Made by a program: the position numbers and the translations under genes. Below are positions 32,453 to 44,370 of a stretch of DNA of 64,000 bases, piece by piece. The notes beneath the pieces were generated by a model that worked only from the letters and a program-made list of their open reading frames with translations, did no database searches and was not told the DNA's origin. The stretch spans positions 69,488,501-69,552,500 of the forward strand of contig CM075651.1 of assembly GCA_037953625.1 (NCBI GenBank). The letters are read 5' to 3'. Numbering within the stretch: the first letter of the stretch is position 1; each line of letters begins with the position of its first letter. The DNA is from Crotalaria pallida (Eukaryota > Streptophyta > Magnoliopsida > Fabales > Fabaceae).

Positions 32453-33900
32453 CATTTACCGTTCTTATTATCTCTTTATTATCGTATTAGTTTTATCCCT
32501 TTACTTTTAGTTCCTTAATTCTATCTAATACTTTTAATTTCCTAACACTTCCTTATCCCCTATTATCGTCTCACTTAGCTCAAGCCTTCCCTTAAGGACT
32601 TATTATTATTTCCTTGCCATCTTATACTTAAGTACTTTTCGTTACTAAATTACTCTCATACTAACTCTTAGTTGTTTACCTATTCTTTTTCTTTTCTTTT
32701 TCTTCTTCTCTTCCTTATAATTCTGTTTATTTATTTCTTTCTTGTTATTCCGTTTATTTCGTTACTAATTGCTTTAACTCTTCTTTATCTAACTTTTCTT
32801 TTCCTAATTATCTTCCTTATTACATATCCTATTATTACATCATTAGTCCTATTCTACTCAGTAGTCTCACTAAATTCTCTTTACTCTCATTTGTTCATTT
32901 CTAAATATATTTCCCTATTCACCATTTCTATTTTTTTGCCACACCCTACCGATCTGATTGATTAGTTATTCTATTACCTATCTTTTATTCATCACTATTT
33001 GTTTCCCCTATTTACTCCATCTATCTTTCTTCATTATTGGCGGGTTACCCTAAGGTTCATTAACAATTAATATTTCCCCCGGTCCTAGCGATAGATATAA
33101 CTACCCAGAAATACACCTCTTAAGGACTGGTAATGAAACCCCTTACCTTTAAAATAAATGAGATAGAATGAACCTTAACCGGGTTGGGAGCCCTAATGTA
33201 GGAGGGTTGTCGATTGAGCTTAGTGGCCACAATCACTACTCCGAGGGGTACTGGAATTCGTCAAGATTTGGAATGAAATGGGTTGATGAACTCCCCTTTT
33301 TCTCTCTTGTGCTGGCCGAAAACTTCAAGGGCCAAGGGAGTCCATGTTTTTGTTTTGGATTGCCAAAGAGAGTAACAATAAGTAAAAATAAAACTAATAC
33401 TAAAATTAAAAATGAAATTGAGAGAGAAAGCTTGGTTATTGCTTACCCCAAATGCTTGGAGGAGAGAGAATAGAGAAGTAAGAGTTGATGATGATGATGT
33501 TGCTAATTGGAAGAAAGAAGTAGAGAGCTTGATGGTGCCTTAATGGGGTTGAGAGTTATCAACCTTGAAGACAAAAGGGGAATTTGATTTGGTTCCCTAG
33601 GTCTTGAAATGGGAAAGAAAGGGAGAGTGAGGGTTGATGTTGGTGGATTCAATTAATAGAGGAGGATGGGTGTTTGATGATGCTCCCTAAGCTTGAAACT
33701 TAAAGCTTGGACATCAATGGAGGTTGGCAGGGGAGAGAATGGAGACCTTGCTCCATGGAGAAGAAGAAGATGAGTGGAGGAAGGGAGGGGTTCGAATGAA
33801 TGAGTGAGGGAGTGTTTGGGGTTGATAAAATGGGGTTTGGGGGTGGAAATACCGAAAACACCCTTAAAAATGCGTTCTCGGTGTTGCAGATCGCAACATT

Positions 33901-34016
33901 TTCGCTTAAGCGAAGCATTTTCGCTTAAGCGAAGCCCTTACAGTGTTGCCATGGGACCTATTTCACTCGCTTAAGCGAGCTCCTTAGGTGTTGAAAATTA
34001 TTTCGCTTAAGCGAAA
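33901..34016. repeat. Array of CTTAAG-centred palindromes in LTR D
   Basis: Four perfect palindromes: TTCGCTTAAGCGAA at 33901 and 33920, CTCGCTTAAGCGAG at 33966, and TTTCGCTTAAGCGAAA at 34001. Spacing is short (6 bp), then about 33 and 21 bp. Confidence 0.95.
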
Positions 34017-34425
34017 TCATCAGGTACTGCTACTTCATTTTTTCTATTTTTCAGCTATTTTCTCCAAACTTCAAACAGCCATAACGTTTTCGTTCACCGT
34101 CGGATCTTGCTCAAATTTGAGGAGAAACTTCCTAAAAATCATATCTTCATATCCAACGGTGGAAATTTTGTTTTGAGTCCTAAATCTTTTATTTTGATTT
34201 TCTAACCTACGTTATGTTTTAACACCGAATTATCTATTTTTCTGGCCTGTTCCTAATTCCAATTTAATGCTCCTTTCTTTTCTAAATCATTATTATTATT
34301 ATTAATATTTTCTAATGCTTGTGCACTTATTTTAATACCTATTTATGGCTTTATTTATATTATCCCTATTATCCCAGATTATTATTAATTCATTTGTATC
34401 TGGGTTTAAAATTTGGGATGTTACA

Positions 34426-37400
34426 CTATCATTTCATTCTTTTCCCAATCTCAACTCTTTCTCTTTCTATTCCATCTTATATCTTTAATCATTATTCCCT
34501 TCTCTTTATATCTTTATTTCCATCAAATTTACTTATTTACTTTTTTTTTCCTATTCAGGACGTATCAGACGTCCATCAGCTTGTCACTCATATCAATCTT
34601 CCACAATAAATATCACTAGGCATAATTAATTAAAGAATAAAAGCATTCTATCAACATAAACACATCACACAATAACAATGTGGTCATCGTCACCTTCGTA
34701 TAAGTGGCCACATAACACAAACAATTGCCACTTATACTACTGACTCCGAACCACTTAGTTCCGATCTTTGAGATGATACGGAACGTCCTAATATATCACC
34801 TAACAACCACGGTGTCTTAGGAAAGCTTCTCTCTCACCTGAGGTTCAGCGATTTAATGCGTACCGTCTCTGCGTACCCTTTGTGCTGCCGACTGACCCAA
34901 TCCCTCGTCTTTAAGATTATTCCTCGTACTAAATAAAATACGCTCACGTTATTATCTTATATTATGGAAATCTTTTTCAAAACTTAGACACCTCTCATTT
35001 CCTCGTATTAAATAAAACACACTTGTGTTGCTAACGTGTATTAAGAAAATCTTTTCTTAAATCAATTATCTCTTGAAAATTTTACTTTAAATCGTATGAG
35101 AACGTTTTTAAATGTAAGAAGCAAGTCCAAATAATTATGGACAGCAAAGAATCATTTTATAAAAATCACTTTGATAAGACTCTGAAAACATCGTAAAACA
35201 CTCTTTGTTTTAAATGACTCTTTTATTCAAACTTAATACTTTAAAACTCATGTCTTTATCGCAAAACAACTTTGGACAGCCATGAACATAATTTAGAATC
35301 TCAAATAAATCAAATCAGATTAATTACATACTCAAGTATTTTTCAGACACCAATTAGCACACAACCACAATAGCACTTAAATAAGTTAAATCATATAAAT
35401 CATCCATATTTCAAATATCAATTAACAGGGAGTAGAATTACCACATTAAATTTCCAAAGCATTCATAAATTCACATAATGCAAATCACATTTCATCTTCA
35501 TATCTACCTTCTTTATAAAATGAAAACCGAATTGAACATGTCAAGACAAACCAAGAATTACTTGTTCAAACACTTTAAATCAACTTGATTATCTTAAAAC
35601 ATCATCATGCAAGTCCCTTTTTAATTAATAAAATCGCTTAGACACACACATATTAATAAACCGAATTGAGCCAAAGATGCAAACCAAACACATTTAATTT
35701 TCTTACTTTAAACAACTTAATTCCTTTGAAAAAAGTCATTATGTGAGATTATTTTTATGCAACTAAACCTCCTAGGCTTGACTATACTATATGGCCGAAT
35801 GTCATTAAAGAAAGCAAACCAAACATCACAAATTCAAATCACATAAACTAACTTGATTTATTTTAAACTCTTAGATTCTATTTTCTCTTTCATGCAACAA
35901 AATTATTTACTCTTTCTTTGAACATACTCACACATATATTCATTTTAAACACAATACTCTTCCAAAATTATTTAATTTATTTGTGTCCTCTATTTTTACA
36001 TCCAAAAACCGTTTATAAAATAAATATTCACAATCACAATTTCAAACAATTTGTTTTGCATGATTTCACAAAACATATTCATTATTCTAAATCCATTCAT
36101 AAGAAAAAAGAATCCTATTCTACTAATCATGTATAGGCCGAATCTAAGTTTTGACAAAAACAAGGTTTTATTTTCTAATGCATCAAAACAAAAATCACTT
36201 TTTCAAAACTTATTCCTTTTGGGTTCTTTTACAAAACCCAATTGAACAAAACCACAACACAGTTCAAATAAAATCACAAACCTTATCATTTTAACAAGTC
36301 AATCACATGCAAGAATGAATCTAGCCTATTGTTCCTAGTGTAGGCCAAATCATCATTATAGGAAGAACAAAGTCTTTGGTGCAAATTTCTACATGCAAAA
36401 CCTTAAAATTAACAAATCAAAACATGCACTTTCAACTCATGGTTTTAAAAATACCACTCCCTTTTTCTTCACAAACCGTGACCTCTTGGTCATTTCAAAC
36501 ATATTTTCATTTTTATTTTTCTTTTGAATGTGCCTTTAAAATCATTTGAAGTAAAATAGAATCACATGCAAGAATCTTTTATGAAAAACAATCATGATCT
36601 TTTTGTTTTTCAAAGCTTGACCGAAAACTCATCAACAAAATCAAGAGGAAGAACTTAAATCTTTAGCTTTGAAACACACATAGATTTAGATCAAAGTAAG
36701 AATCACTTTTGAAAAAAAAATTGTTTTCTTTTGTTTCTCATCAAAACCGTGACATGCAAACCAAGAAGCAAAACTTTTTGAGTAAAAGAGTCACATGCAA
36801 GACTTCAAGATCCAAGTTATGGAAAATCAAAGGAAGAACCAAATCTTTTTCAAGATCAAAACAATAGATCAAAGCACTTTTGAGAAGAAAACCAAAGATC
36901 AAAACTTAGAAAAATCAAAATTAAAATCAAGGCATTCAAATCACTTAGATCATCTTCCACAAGCATCCAATCAACTTGCATGAACTCAAAACAAAATAAA
37001 AATCATTACAACCTAATTTTCTAGACATGGCCGAATGGTAATGTCCATGGTTTAAGGTTCTACAAATTTATTTGGCTCTTGAAACTCAAAATCAAAGCTT
37101 AATAGGCACTTACAAACATAGATCTACAAGAAAATTAGACATGCAACAACAAAAGAACCCCACAAGACTCAGGGAATGAAAACTACTTAAAACACTCTAT
37201 GATCTTCGAATACACAATGAAAAAGAGTAGATCTTCAACCACCTTCACTTGATGTTCAAGGTTTCCTAAAGCTTTTGGGTTTGATCTCCTCCTTCTTTCT
37301 CTCTTGAAGCTCACGGGTTCTCTTTCTTTTCTTGGTGTGTTGAGAGTTTGATTTTGATCTTCAACAAAGGTGTGTGAGAGATGAAGGGAATGAAAGAAGT

Positions 37401-38184
37401 GAATGGAAAGTGGGTGAAGGAACTAAGGGTCAAAGCTTATATAGACAACTCATAACTCTCCCTTTTACCCTTGTATAAATTCGGCCAAGGTGTGTTCAAA
37501 GGGGGTAATTTTGGCATTCCAATTTATTGCATGGGTGGTGTTTAGCAAATGAAGGGGACAAGGTAGGGAACATTAGGTACTTAGGGGTTACTTAGGGTGC
37601 AAGACTTTTGACATTCCATTAGGGTTTTCACCATTTAGTTAGGGCTTGGTTAGGGACTTAGTTAAGGTTTAGTTGGGACTTGGTTACTTGGCTAGCCCTT
37701 AAGGAAAATTCTAGGCTTCTCTACACTCACACACATGCACACGGCACACACATATTTTCTCATACACACACACACACTTACACGTATTACACACATATAT
37801 GCATACACATATCATATGAACACATACATTCATGCATAATTCATCATATGCTTTCACTAATTAGATTTTCACATAATCCTAAGCATATATACATATATAA
37901 CCGCACATACATATAACACACATATAGAGAATAAATTTTCTTTCTCATAGAATTATTCATGTATAAGACCACAATTATCAAGCACACACATATTTATTCC
38001 TCAAAACCCAACTTTTAAAACTCATAACTTGATTTCATGAAAATCATTTCTTAAAAATCATTTAATGTTTTGAAAACGTGAATAAAGAAATTCATTTTAA
38101 GAAAATACCCTTTCAAAATACTTTCTTCAAAGATAAATTTCTCTACTATTTTAAATTAATACGAGGAATTTGCGGGGTGTTACA
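34426..38184 (-). mobile_element. Element E, 3' LTR (left 2.1 kb missing)
   Basis: It matches 41520-41799 plus 53489-56926 of E's other LTR, with about 1% differences and a small indel near 35930. The right end GCGGGGTGTTACA is followed by the polypurine tract. D interrupts it on the left, and the portion equivalent to 39458-41519 is not found beyond D. Confidence 0.9.
37435..37444 (-). promoter_or_regulatory. TATA box of element E LTR
   Basis: The minus strand reads CTATATAAGC; the other LTR has the same at 56181-56190. The repeated-motif leader begins downstream. Confidence 0.5.
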
Positions 38185-38186
38185 TT

Positions 38187-38384
38187 CTCCCCAACTTAAA
38201 GATTTCTCGTCCCCGAGAAATTTGTTACGAATCGGGCAGCAGGGCACAAAATTCTCACATCACCTTGACTTTCATAAGAATACTTTCCTCTGGCTTCGTG
38301 GTCGTATTCCCTTTTCACTGGTCTCATTCGCCTTGCTGTGTTCCTCGGGTGTTTCTTCCAGACGAAGAAATCGCACTCGCACAA
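38187..38384 (-). pseudogene. Remnant of pol C-terminus in element E
   Basis: One frame reads VWKKHPRNTARRMRPVKRE, which I take, with low certainty, as a decayed chromodomain-like end of a gypsy polyprotein. A second frame close to the LTR reads GREIFKLGRM and then stops at the TAA formed by the LTR's own TGTAA. The rest of pol is absent. Confidence 0.4.
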
Positions 38385-39442
38385 CCGCTCGCGTGTCGTT
38401 TCGGGTTAAGTCAATCGGGCTAACCGATGAAGACGTCACTCCCTTAGCTGATCGTCGTCACAGAAAGTCCAACCATAGGTACGGACTTAGGGAAAATCAA
38501 ACAAACAAAATTCACAAGTCTCCCAAAAGAAGGGGGTTTCATCTAAAATCCTCAAATATTCACTATTTTCTGCAACTTAGGTTCTTACTAACCTATAGTA
38601 ATCACTCCTTCCTTCGGTTCTCCTTTTAACTCTAAGGTCTTCGTCTATCATATCTCCAGCTTAGGGGGGTTCTATTACAACTTGGGCTTATTCACTTCCT
38701 CAAAACACCCTTACTTTTCTCCTTAGACTTATCCTAAACATTAATCAAACATATCACCTTTACCGTCTAAACCTTGGATTAGGGTGTATGGCAATTCTAA
38801 TCCTCAAACTCTCCTCATAATTTCCTCTAATAACAGGTAATATACACCTCTTTTCTTCCTTGGGACTCCCCAACTTTGATCAAACTTATATCTAAATCCA
38901 CTGTGATCTTACTTCCTCACTTAACTCAAACTATTTGTCCTTCCTTAATTACTCAAGCCTAAATCATTTGGGTAACAATGGTACTTCTAATTCCACAGTT
39001 TGGGTTAAAGAGCCCTAAATAGGATTGATGAGGTCACAGATGAATAAAGAGGCTTATGAAGAAAAGGGTCGAATTTTAACAATACTAACTGTCTTGTTGA
39101 AGCAATTCAACAAACAGGGAATTCAAGAATAACATCCTATTTTCTCAAAGGCACCGGCTACTCTTGGAAAGGGTACGTCTAGGTCAATAGACTGGATTCG
39201 TCAAACACTAAGGAAATACCAAAGGTTAAAGGGTCTCAACCTACTCACTTTCTATGTTCCTCAATCTACAAGATGAACAGGTTCCTTAAACTAACTCGGC
39301 CGACACTAAGCCACAACCAATGTCTTACATCCTAGGAAGATAAGAACCTAATCTTATGCTCCTATCCTTATGCTAGCTAACACACAGAGTCACACAAACA
39401 AAGCATGTAAGCCCATGCTTAAGGCCACTAAGGATTACCATT

Positions 39443-39454
39443 GCTCTGATACCA
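39443..39454 (-). other. Primer binding site of element E
   Basis: TGGTATCAGAGC on the minus strand, three bases from the LTR end at 39458. Confidence 0.88.
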
Positions 39455-39812
39455 TTCTGTAACAGCCCGATTTCCATAAACCATAAATAATTAACTTTTA
39501 CTTATTAAAGTTGCAAAAATGAGGCCAATTTTATTACGTTTTTTAACAGTTGAAGTGTCCATGATACGTGTATCCCTCTTTACTGAAAATCGAGTTGTTA
39601 CTAAAATCGTTCATCACATAAAACTTTCATCTTCATAAATTGGCTTGTTTCAAAAGCATCATAACATTTTCCCAAAAGATTACATTGTTTGTTCATCCAA
39701 AATAGAGTATTCCACAATACAGAATTAAAACTTGGCTTAGTTACATAATTGGCACATTGCTTGGTAATCCTTGACTCAAAACACAAATCAGAACTTAAAA
39801 CTAAATTTACTA

Positions 39813-39983
39813 CTATCGCTTTCGTTGCGTTACTCTGATGAAGGCCACCGGATGAAGCTTCCCTTCCCTCTTGCACCCTTTCTTCATTCCCGAAAGTGAA
39901 GTCGCTTCTGTCGTTACTCTCTTGTTGAGGCTAAGCTCCAGCTCCAATTCATGTAGAGTGATGATCTCCACATGACATTCCGT
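39813..39983 (-). pseudogene. LTR-embedded small ORF of element E, start codon lost
   Basis: The codon aligned with the ATG of C and B is ACG. The frame is then open for 56 codons to a TAG. The N-terminus reads ECHVEIITLHELE, a relative of MAYHVEIHMW. A central deletion of about 70 codons joins it to a tail GCKREGKLHPVAFIRVTQRK that matches C (GCKKGEETHPLVYSRKGSKR). It follows the acceptor GGGCAG, with CTTAC about 50 nt upstream. The tail shows that C and E share a subfamily distinct from B. Confidence 0.45.
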
Positions 39984-40334
39984 CTGCCCGTTGAGATATC
40001 AGCAGCACCGATATGCCAACGAACAGGAGAGAGTAAGCATTCCGAACGACGGATCATCGACGGTGTGGGATTAAGCTAGGCAGAATAATAGGACCATACA
40101 AGCATACAATATAACACACAGGCACACAACAACCAAACATATCATTATCTTTATTATTATCATTATCATTCTCTTTTATGCATTTCTCATGAGTATTCTT
40201 TCTTCTTTTTTTTTCATTCCTTTACTTCCCTTAATTTATCATTTTCCTTTCATCCAGTCTTATCAAATTACCCTCTTTAATGCTTTGGGGAAAATACCAT
40301 ACATCATCAGAATATTCATTTCGTTATCGAATAT

Positions 40335-40725
40335 CACCACATCTACATCTTCTCGGTCATCCACCCAACCTAGTCGGAAGCAAACAGGAGTACAGGACCT
40401 TTACCGTGCAGGCACGACAGCTGTCACACATCAAATGGTCCCAGACTAGGAGGACACTCAGCCTCAAATCATAATCATATCAATTCATATACATGGCACA
40501 CTGTCTCACTACAGTGGCAAACAAGATGCCCCACTCCAGTCCCTCTCACTGTTCTCGATTTGCAATCTAGGGGGCGACAGTATATTTCTAGTGGGCCCGC
40601 AGAACTTACCACGACATTAGACCCAGTCCCCACCACGTTAGTGCGCCACATGTGGAGTTCGTTCTGCCTAGAAATACACTCTAGACTTCTTGACGTTTCA
40701 CCGTCATCGTCCTCCCCTAATGCAA
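40335..40725 (-). other. GC-rich conserved island in element E LTR
   Basis: Same ordered phrases as in A, B, C and H (TCGGAAGCAAACAGGAGTAC, CAGTCCCTCTCACTGTTC, CCCCACCACGTTAGTGCGCC). Confidence 0.6.
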
Positions 40726-42565
40726 TCTCCTCTTAAGTATCCGCAGATACTTATGGTTCCTTCCTCTCCGCTACTTCGCACTCTCATACCTCACCGCGTA
40801 TGTCTTTTAAAGTCTTTTAATCTTTTTAATTATCCTAAGGTCTGCCCATCCTTCGTGCAACCCTTCAATGAGTCCCGACCACTAACTTTGCACAAACTTT
40901 CTCTCATCAAATCTCACATAGCACAGAGCTGGGATCATGTCACTGATTTCATATCTCAAATTCCAAATCCTTCTCAACATTCTCAATCTCCTTCAAGAAC
41001 AATCTTACTTTCCTCAAACACATCTTCATAACCTTTTGGACAATCTCACATCAGAAGCTTTCCCAAAATATCCTTTTGAAAACTTTCATACATTTCCAAA
41101 AAGTTTCTTTTCATAGACTTCCTCAAAATCTCTCTTTCACAAAATTTCAAAAAAAATCTTCCTTCACAACTTTTCACCAAATTTTATTTCGGAAAAACTC
41201 TTCTGAAAACATTTGCTTATAACCCTTCTTAAAAACTTCTTTTCAAAACCCTTTTCGAAAATTCCTTTTCACAATTCTTTTCAAAAATTTCCTTTCACGA
41301 ATCTCTTTCAAAAATCTCTTTTCAAAAACATTTTTCGAAAACCGTTTTTCGAAAACATTTTTCAAAAATTACATCTTTGCTGGGCGCTAATGTAGGAGCA
41401 AGCTCAACTCAACACTAGTTCCAGACTAAAACCAAAAACAAAAGGAGCCCAGCTCCGCTCAAAGCTGATCTCATATCCACATTCACATCACTCTCCCCAG
41501 CTCTGGCTCGTTCTCAACACTATCATTTCATTCATTCCCTAATCTCAACTCTTTCTCTTTCTATTCTATCTTATATCTTTCATCATTATTCCCTTCTCTT
41601 TATATCTTTATTTCCATCAATTTTCTTATTTACTTTTTTTTTCCTATTCAGGACGTATCAGACGTCCATGAGCTTGTCACTCATATCAATCTTCCACAAT
41701 AAATATCACTAGGCATAATTAATTAAAGAATAAAAGCATGCATCAACATAAACACATCACACAATAACAATGTGGTCATCGTCACCTTCGTATAAGTGGT
41801 ATGACACCCTCAAAATAACCCAAGTAATTAATATAAATGAGTACTATTACTTGAGAATATATGGACTTGTAAAATGTTAAAAAATACTGGATTCAAAATT
41901 CTCTTTTCATATTTTCCCAAATAGTCGGGTGCACAAACCAAAACATAGGATGTTTGGAGAATAGTTTACGTATTACTTTTTGAAACGAATTCGGCATTTT
42001 CTTTGCTCAAAAGGTAATTTCGCAAATCTTGGATAGCATTCTCTTTGAGGATAAATGTACTCTATTTCATATAAAGGAACTCAAGTATTGCCATCCAGTT
42101 TTCGTCTAGCCAAGTGATACCATTTCCAAAATGTCATAGCCGAATTCTTTTAAATCAATATCAGAGTAAGCGGAAATATCAGAACTATGTAATAGACTTT
42201 AGAATAAGCATTGATTTTATATATATATCAAAAGGTACGTATTACATAGTCCAGCGGTAAGGATCTCCAAACTTCCCAGAACAAGTCCATAAGGCTATGT
42301 ATTTATATGTACATCAAAATAGACCATGGCTCCAGAGTTTTCAAAAGAAATTCCCACAATATATATAAAACTCCCAAGATAGTCTCAAAGCACTGGTCGC
42401 GGTAGTAGTAGTAGAAGTCTCCAAGAAGTAGCAGCAACTATCATCCAACATCAGCATCAGCAGCTAATCTCCTCCACAGCATTCATCACACCAGATCCCT
42501 GATCCTCATCATTTACCTTATGCACATACCTAGGGATCATCGCCTCTCCATTGACTCCCAATAGA

Positions 42566-43000
42566 TTAAACGACAAGCTCGCTTCCGCTCTCGTATTCGA
42601 CAGGATCCTCCTTGATCCTATTTGAAGGAGTAATTACCCTACCACTGGGTACAAGGTCTGATGAAAACGTGACCTTAATAGGACTCCTTGAAATAGACGG
42701 GGAAGTCTCCTCTCGAATGGCTTTAAAAGAAAAGGAGTATGAGAGGGTAGGTTCGAATTGAAAACTGTTAGACAAGCGAGCTGGTCGAGTGGGAGATGAT
42801 CCATGGTAAGTGTACAAAGTAGATACATGCATAGCGTATATGATGGGAATCCTAAACCTACGAGGATGTGACCGAACCAGTGGATTAGGGTGATCGAAGG
42901 TAACCACAATCTCACCCTCATACACTACTCGGCAATCCTCGCAGATCCATATGCCACTAAGAAGTAGACGGATCTCGATGCAAGCGATGTAACTTGACAT
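42566..43000 (-). CDS. LTR-embedded ORF of element G (left copy), 144 residues
   Basis: It starts MSSYIACIEI at the ATG 43000, three bases after the putative acceptor CTTGTAG. CTTAC lies 18 nt upstream of that AG. It ends YESGSELVV. The middle is rich in Ser, Arg and Pro, with RSHPRRFRIP and YTYHGSSPTRPARL. There is no domain, signal peptide or membrane segment that I recognise. The right LTR (50381-50815) has the same frame open with only a few residue changes. The shift between LTRs is expected from the young age and does not by itself prove selection. The position, at 0.75 kb from the LTR 3' end, parallels the small ORFs of A, B, C and H. Confidence 0.45.
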   Translation of the reverse strand: MSSYIACIEIRLLLSGIWICEDCRVVYEGEIVVTFDHPNPLVRSHPRRFRIPIIYAMHVSTLYTYHGSSPTRPARLSNSFQFEPTLSYSFSFKAIREETSPSISRSPIKVTFSSDLVPSGRVITPSNRIKEDPVEYESGSELVV

Positions 43001-43325
43001 CACCTACAAGGGCATAGGGGTAAGCAAATCTATATACATAATCAACAGAGCATAAATGTTGTAGTAACATGATTATGCATAGATAACCCCTAAAACAGTT
43101 AATAGCCATAGTTAACACTTAGAATACACTTAATGCAAATAAGATGTTCATACTCATTCTTCATATCCAGCCTTAACTAAATTAAGGGTAAGTTGCATGA
43201 TGCCTGACATTCATCTTTTTTTTTGAGATTCTCCGTCTAATGATCTCACAGACTTCGATCCAATACACAATGCATTCCCAGATCACAAATACGTTACCAA
43301 AACGTATGGCATACTAGCTCGGGAG

Positions 43326-43745
43326 TGATAAAAACGTCACACCACCTGGTGAACGTCACGTCGCCCAAGGACGTAAACCTATCACTTATCAATCATACCA
43401 TGGGTGTGATAAAAAACGTCACCACATCTGATGAACGTCACGTCGCCTACGGACGTAAACCTTATCACTTGTGATACACAACAGAGGTGATAAACAACGT
43501 CACCATGTCTGATGAACGTCACGTTCCCCAAAACGTAAACCTTACCACTTGTGTGCATCACACCCTTCTCAACAAACAACGGGTGTGGTAAAAAACGTCA
43601 CCACCTCTGATGAACGTCACGTCGCCTACGGACGTAAACCTTACCACTTGTGATACACAACAAAGGTGATAAACAACGTCACCATATCTGATGAACGTCA
43701 CGTCGCCTACGAACGTAAACCTTACCACTTGTGTGCAACACACCG
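43326..43745. repeat. Tandem repeat, about 85 bp unit, five copies, in G 3' LTR
   Basis: Each unit holds AACGTCACCA..TCTGATGAA, CGTCACGTCGCC and GGACGTAAACCTTA followed by CACTTGTG. ACGT cores are dense, several per unit. The right LTR has the same array at about 51141-51560. ORFs of 65-66 codons across it are repeat artefacts. Confidence 0.92.
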
Positions 43746-44112
43746 TTGAAACATCCAATCAACAGTATACCACATACTGCCCACATTATCCATCTTAATG
43801 TGTCATCGAGCTAGTAGCAACTTTTAGCAATTCCAGAGGTCCTACTCACGTCATCAGAACATGAGTAAACAATCCAGCACTCCAGCTCTTAACTTAAGGA
43901 AATTGATTGGTCTACCTCAATTGATAATACAAAACGTGCCACCCGAGCAACGTTATGACGTGCCACCCGAGCCACGTCCCATCATCCAAACGGAATAATC
44001 ATCTCATAAATCAATTTCCTTTAAGTCTTAGATCGATTGGATTATTGTCATTAAAGTATTAACCAAATGGTCTAGGATTGGAAATGATATCTCAAAGATT
44101 CTAGGTAAAACT

Positions 44113-44370
44113 ACTCGAGTGTGCTTCATTTTCCAGAAATTCATGTTTCAGTTTTCACCAAAATACTCGAGTGTTTTACATAGTCACTCGAGTGTTCCTC
44201 AGATTTTACCAAATTACTCGAGTGTTCTTATGGTTACTCGAGTGTTCTTCATTTGTTATCAAATTACTCGAGTGTTCTCCATGAAACTCGAGTGTTCTTA
44301 AGTTTTCCAGAAAATCCCTTTTCAAAACAGGCAAAATACTCGAGTATCACCCATAATACTCGAGTGTTTG
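44113..44370. repeat. Array of CTCGAG-centred palindromes in G 3' LTR
   Basis: Nine ACTCGAGT units (mostly followed by GTT) in about 260 bp, with two more near 45400-45432. The right LTR has the same array at about 51930-52186. Confidence 0.92.

Larger units (their letters stand above)
32222..34425 (-). mobile_element. Truncated LTR D
   Basis: The right end TTTGGGATGTTACA is a minus-strand LTR start. It lies inside E's 3' LTR: the next bases CTATCATTTCATTC equal 41520 onward in the other E LTR. The left part, with any acceptor and ORF, is gone. D now abuts B integrase; the 14 bases 26849-26862 are its leftmost piece, separated by C. Donor-like sites lie at 33446 and 33143 on the minus strand. 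It belongs to a different family from A/C/E because it carries its own tandem repeat and palindromes. Confidence 0.75.
38185..39457 (-). mobile_element. Element E, short internal region
   Basis: 1273 bp between the LTRs. The primer binding site TGGTATCAGAGC is on the minus strand at 39454-39443, and the polypurine tract is at 38185-38200. The only coding trace is the pol C-terminal tail. E is LARD-like, as A is. The remaining sequence shows no gag or pol motif. Confidence 0.85.
39458..41799 (-). mobile_element. Element E, 5' LTR, left part (to the G insertion)
   Basis: It starts TGTAACAGCCCG. This part contains the ORF remnant, the acceptor and the GC island, plus the short CTTTTCAAAAA repeats (about 40970-41370). 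It continues at 53489 after element G; together they make about 5.8 kb. Confidence 0.9.

Noticed and set aside
32209..32490. 93-codon ORF over the D tandem repeat
   Set aside because: Repeat translation artefact (RATGSIQPP repeated).
33168..33473. 101-codon ORF in D
   Set aside because: It is antisense to D, crosses donor-like signals and shows no domain.
38078..38629. 183-codon plus-strand ORF across the E LTR/internal border
   Set aside because: It crosses the LTR border antisense to the element and has no recognisable domain.
43326..43745. CRISPR-like regular repeats
   Set aside because: The units are continuous tandem repeats without unique spacers, in an LTR of a plant retrotransposon.
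44113..44370. CRISPR-like repeat-spacer array from the ACTCGAGT units
   Set aside because: Repeats are 8-10 bp palindromes with irregular spacing in a eukaryotic element; no cas genes are near.
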